6,861 bases of DNA from Acidimicrobiales bacterium (GTDB lineage: Bacteria > Actinomycetota > Acidimicrobiia > Acidimicrobiales > UBA8190): positions 1-6,861 of the forward strand of contig JASHZK010000353.1 of the NCBI GenBank assembly GCA_030042575.1, written 5' to 3'. Shown here piece by piece: positions 5,984 to 6,861 of the stretch. A model generated the notes under the pieces. It worked only from the letters and a program-made list of their open reading frames with translations, was not told the DNA's origin and made no database searches. Position 1 is the stretch's first letter; each line of letters opens with the position of its first letter. The position numbers and the translations under genes are program-made.

Positions 5984-5993
5984 ACACTATCGT
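5984..5993. promoter_or_regulatory. Overlapping divergent -10 elements for tRNA-Gly and dcd
   Basis: Only 29 bp separate the tRNA 5' end (5972) from the dcd start (6002). Minus-strand TAGTGT (5989 to 5984) lies 11 nt before the tRNA. Plus-strand TATCGT (5988-5993) lies 8 nt before the dcd GTG, at leaderless spacing. Both fit TANNNT. The -35 regions would fall inside the opposite gene and are poor matches. Confidence 0.35.
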
Positions 5994-6001
5994 CCCCCTC
6001 G

Positions 6002-6568
6002 GTGGTGCTCTCAGACAGGACGATCCGTGAGGAGCTGGAGGCCAATCGTATCGTCATCGATCCCCTGGACGGAACCTGCATCCAGCCCTCCTCCGTGGAC
6101 CTCCACGTGGACCGCTACTTCCGCCTGTTCCGTAACCACTCGATGCGCGTCATCGACGTGCGGGAGGACCTGGAGGACCTGACCGAGCTGGTCGACGTGC
6201 CCGAAGGCGAGGCCCTCATCCTCCACCCCGGGGAATTCGTGCTCGGCTCCACTTCGGAGCGGGTGAGCCTGCCCGACGACATCGTGGCCCGCCTGGAGGG
6301 GAAGTCCTCGCTGGGCCGCCTGGGACTGCTCATCCATTCCACCGCCGGCTTCGTCGACGCCGGTTGGGACGGCCACCTGACCCTGGAGCTCTCCAACGTG
6401 GCCAACCTGCCCATCACCGTTTACCCAGGTATGAAGATCGGGCAGATCAGCTTCCTGCGGATGTCGACGCCCGCCGAGCATCCCTATGGCTCGGCCGGCC
6501 TCGGCTCGAAGTACCAGGGACAGCGTGGCCCGACGCCGAGCCGGTACTTCGAGAACTTCCGCACCTGA
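6002..6568 (+). CDS. dcd: dCTP deaminase, probably the bifunctional dCTP deaminase/dUTPase type, 188 aa
   Basis: It deaminates dCTP to feed dTMP synthesis as a cytoplasmic homotrimer; the bifunctional actinobacterial enzymes release dUMP directly. The sequence is full length and close to the M. tuberculosis enzyme in layout. [10 protein letters not shown] is at the N-terminus, followed by [33 protein letters not shown] (K101-S102-S103 and R106), [11 protein letters not shown] (112-122) and [12 protein letters not shown] with catalytic E129. [11 protein letters not shown] and [18 protein letters not shown] close the protein. HSTAG, where the E. coli monofunctional enzyme has HVTAH, is the reason for favouring the bifunctional type. 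GTG 6002 is chosen because it aligns with the usual first residue of MLLSDR. There is no Shine-Dalgarno, so translation may be leaderless. Confidence 0.97.
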   Translation: MVLSDRTIREELEANRIVIDPLDGTCIQPSSVDLHVDRYFRLFRNHSMRVIDVREDLEDLTELVDVPEGEALILHPGEFVLGSTSERVSLPDDIVARLEGKSSLGRLGLLIHSTAGFVDAGWDGHLTLELSNVANLPITVYPGMKIGQISFLRMSTPAEHPYGSAGLGSKYQGQRGPTPSRYFENFRT

Positions 6569-6593
6569 GCGAGAACCACCTGGGGAGGATGGT

Positions 6594-6861
6594 TTGACAA
6601 TCAGAATCGTCATCGGAATGGTGCTGACGGCAGCGGGCCTCGCCATCGCCGGCCGCCGGTTCCTCTATCTGCTCCGGCTGGTGAGGGCCGGCCGTTCCGA
6701 TCCGCCGCGCTTCGGCGGCATCCCCGGCCGGATCTGGGCAGAGCTCGTCGAGGTGGGCGGCCAGAAGAAGCTGTTCAAGCGGACCATTCCCGGTCTGGCC
6801 CACGCCCTCACCTTCTGGGGATTCACAATCCTCCTGCTCACCATCATCGAGACCTACGGGG
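6594..6861 (+). CDS. Membrane FeS oxidoreductase (heterodisulfide reductase-related), N-terminal 89 residues (partial)
   Basis: The visible part is the membrane-anchored N-terminal domain seen in actinobacterial (Fe-S)-binding reductases. In those proteins a NarI-like membrane domain precedes two 4Fe-4S motifs and CCG domains; those later parts lie outside the window. The first segment (3-30) is a transmembrane helix ending in RRFLYLLRLVRAG. A polar stretch follows with RFGGIPGRIWAELVEVGGQK (39-58), then PGLAHALTFWGF (66-77) opens the second helix (71-88). H70 could be a heme ligand, by analogy with NarI only. The start is TTG 6594: GGGGAGGA at 6582-6589 is ideally placed, the ATG at 6589 meets TGA two codons on, and the next in-frame ATG (6618) would cut the first helix. 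It lies 25 bp after dcd and is probably cotranscribed. Confidence 0.85.
   Translation, partial: MTIRIVIGMVLTAAGLAIAGRRFLYLLRLVRAGRSDPPRFGGIPGRIWAELVEVGGQKKLFKRTIPGLAHALTFWGFTILLLTIIETYG

Noticed and set aside
5500..6081. Minus-strand 193-codon ORF containing [25 protein letters not shown] sequence
   Set aside because: That segment is the well-known artefact of translating the sense strand of a tRNA-Gly; the rest overlaps real genes in shadow frames.
1..6861. CRISPR arrays, insertion sequences, rRNA
   Set aside because: No regularly spaced repeats, transposase motifs, terminal inverted repeats with target duplications, or rRNA signatures were seen.

Overview
The window is GC-rich throughout, with strong G/C bias at third codon positions, GTG/TTG starts and probable leaderless promoters. 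A tRNA-Gly sits next to an actinobacterial-type dCTP deaminase, followed by an FeS oxidoreductase N-terminus of a kind typical of Actinobacteria. I infer a high-GC actinobacterium; nothing here fixes the genus.

Left part (1-2860). An ArsR/SmtB-type metal-sensing repressor runs off the left edge on the minus strand. Its start codon abuts an AT-rich palindrome that contains its likely promoter. Divergent from it is an 829-residue secreted CocE/NonD (S15-like) serine hydrolase.

Middle part (2858-5706). A minus-strand operon reads toward the hydrolase: a coding-like peptide segment with a perfect Shine-Dalgarno but no stop before the next gene, then a DUF6065-like protein, then an MFS exporter. 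The exporter and hydrolase stop codons meet tail to tail with no spacer. Upstream, a palindromic operator-like site separates this operon from a divergent plus-strand pair: a 42-codon ORF coupled by ATGA to a small gene that appears split by one extra base. The layout (one operator between two small transcription units, an unknown protein and an exporter) resembles a small-peptide or natural-product locus. That reading is inference.

Right part (5707-6861). Two mirror-image terminator hairpins close the small plus-strand gene and the minus-strand tRNA-Gly(CCC). The tRNA and dcd are divergent, 29 bp apart, with overlapping candidate -10 elements. dcd makes dUMP or dUTP for thymidylate synthesis. 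A membrane FeS reductase starts 25 bp after dcd with a good Shine-Dalgarno and a TTG codon, and runs off the right edge.

The most unusual stretch is 4967-5706, where small coding-like ORFs are broken or unfinished at two places. This could be sequencing or assembly error, gene decay, or an undescribed small-protein locus.
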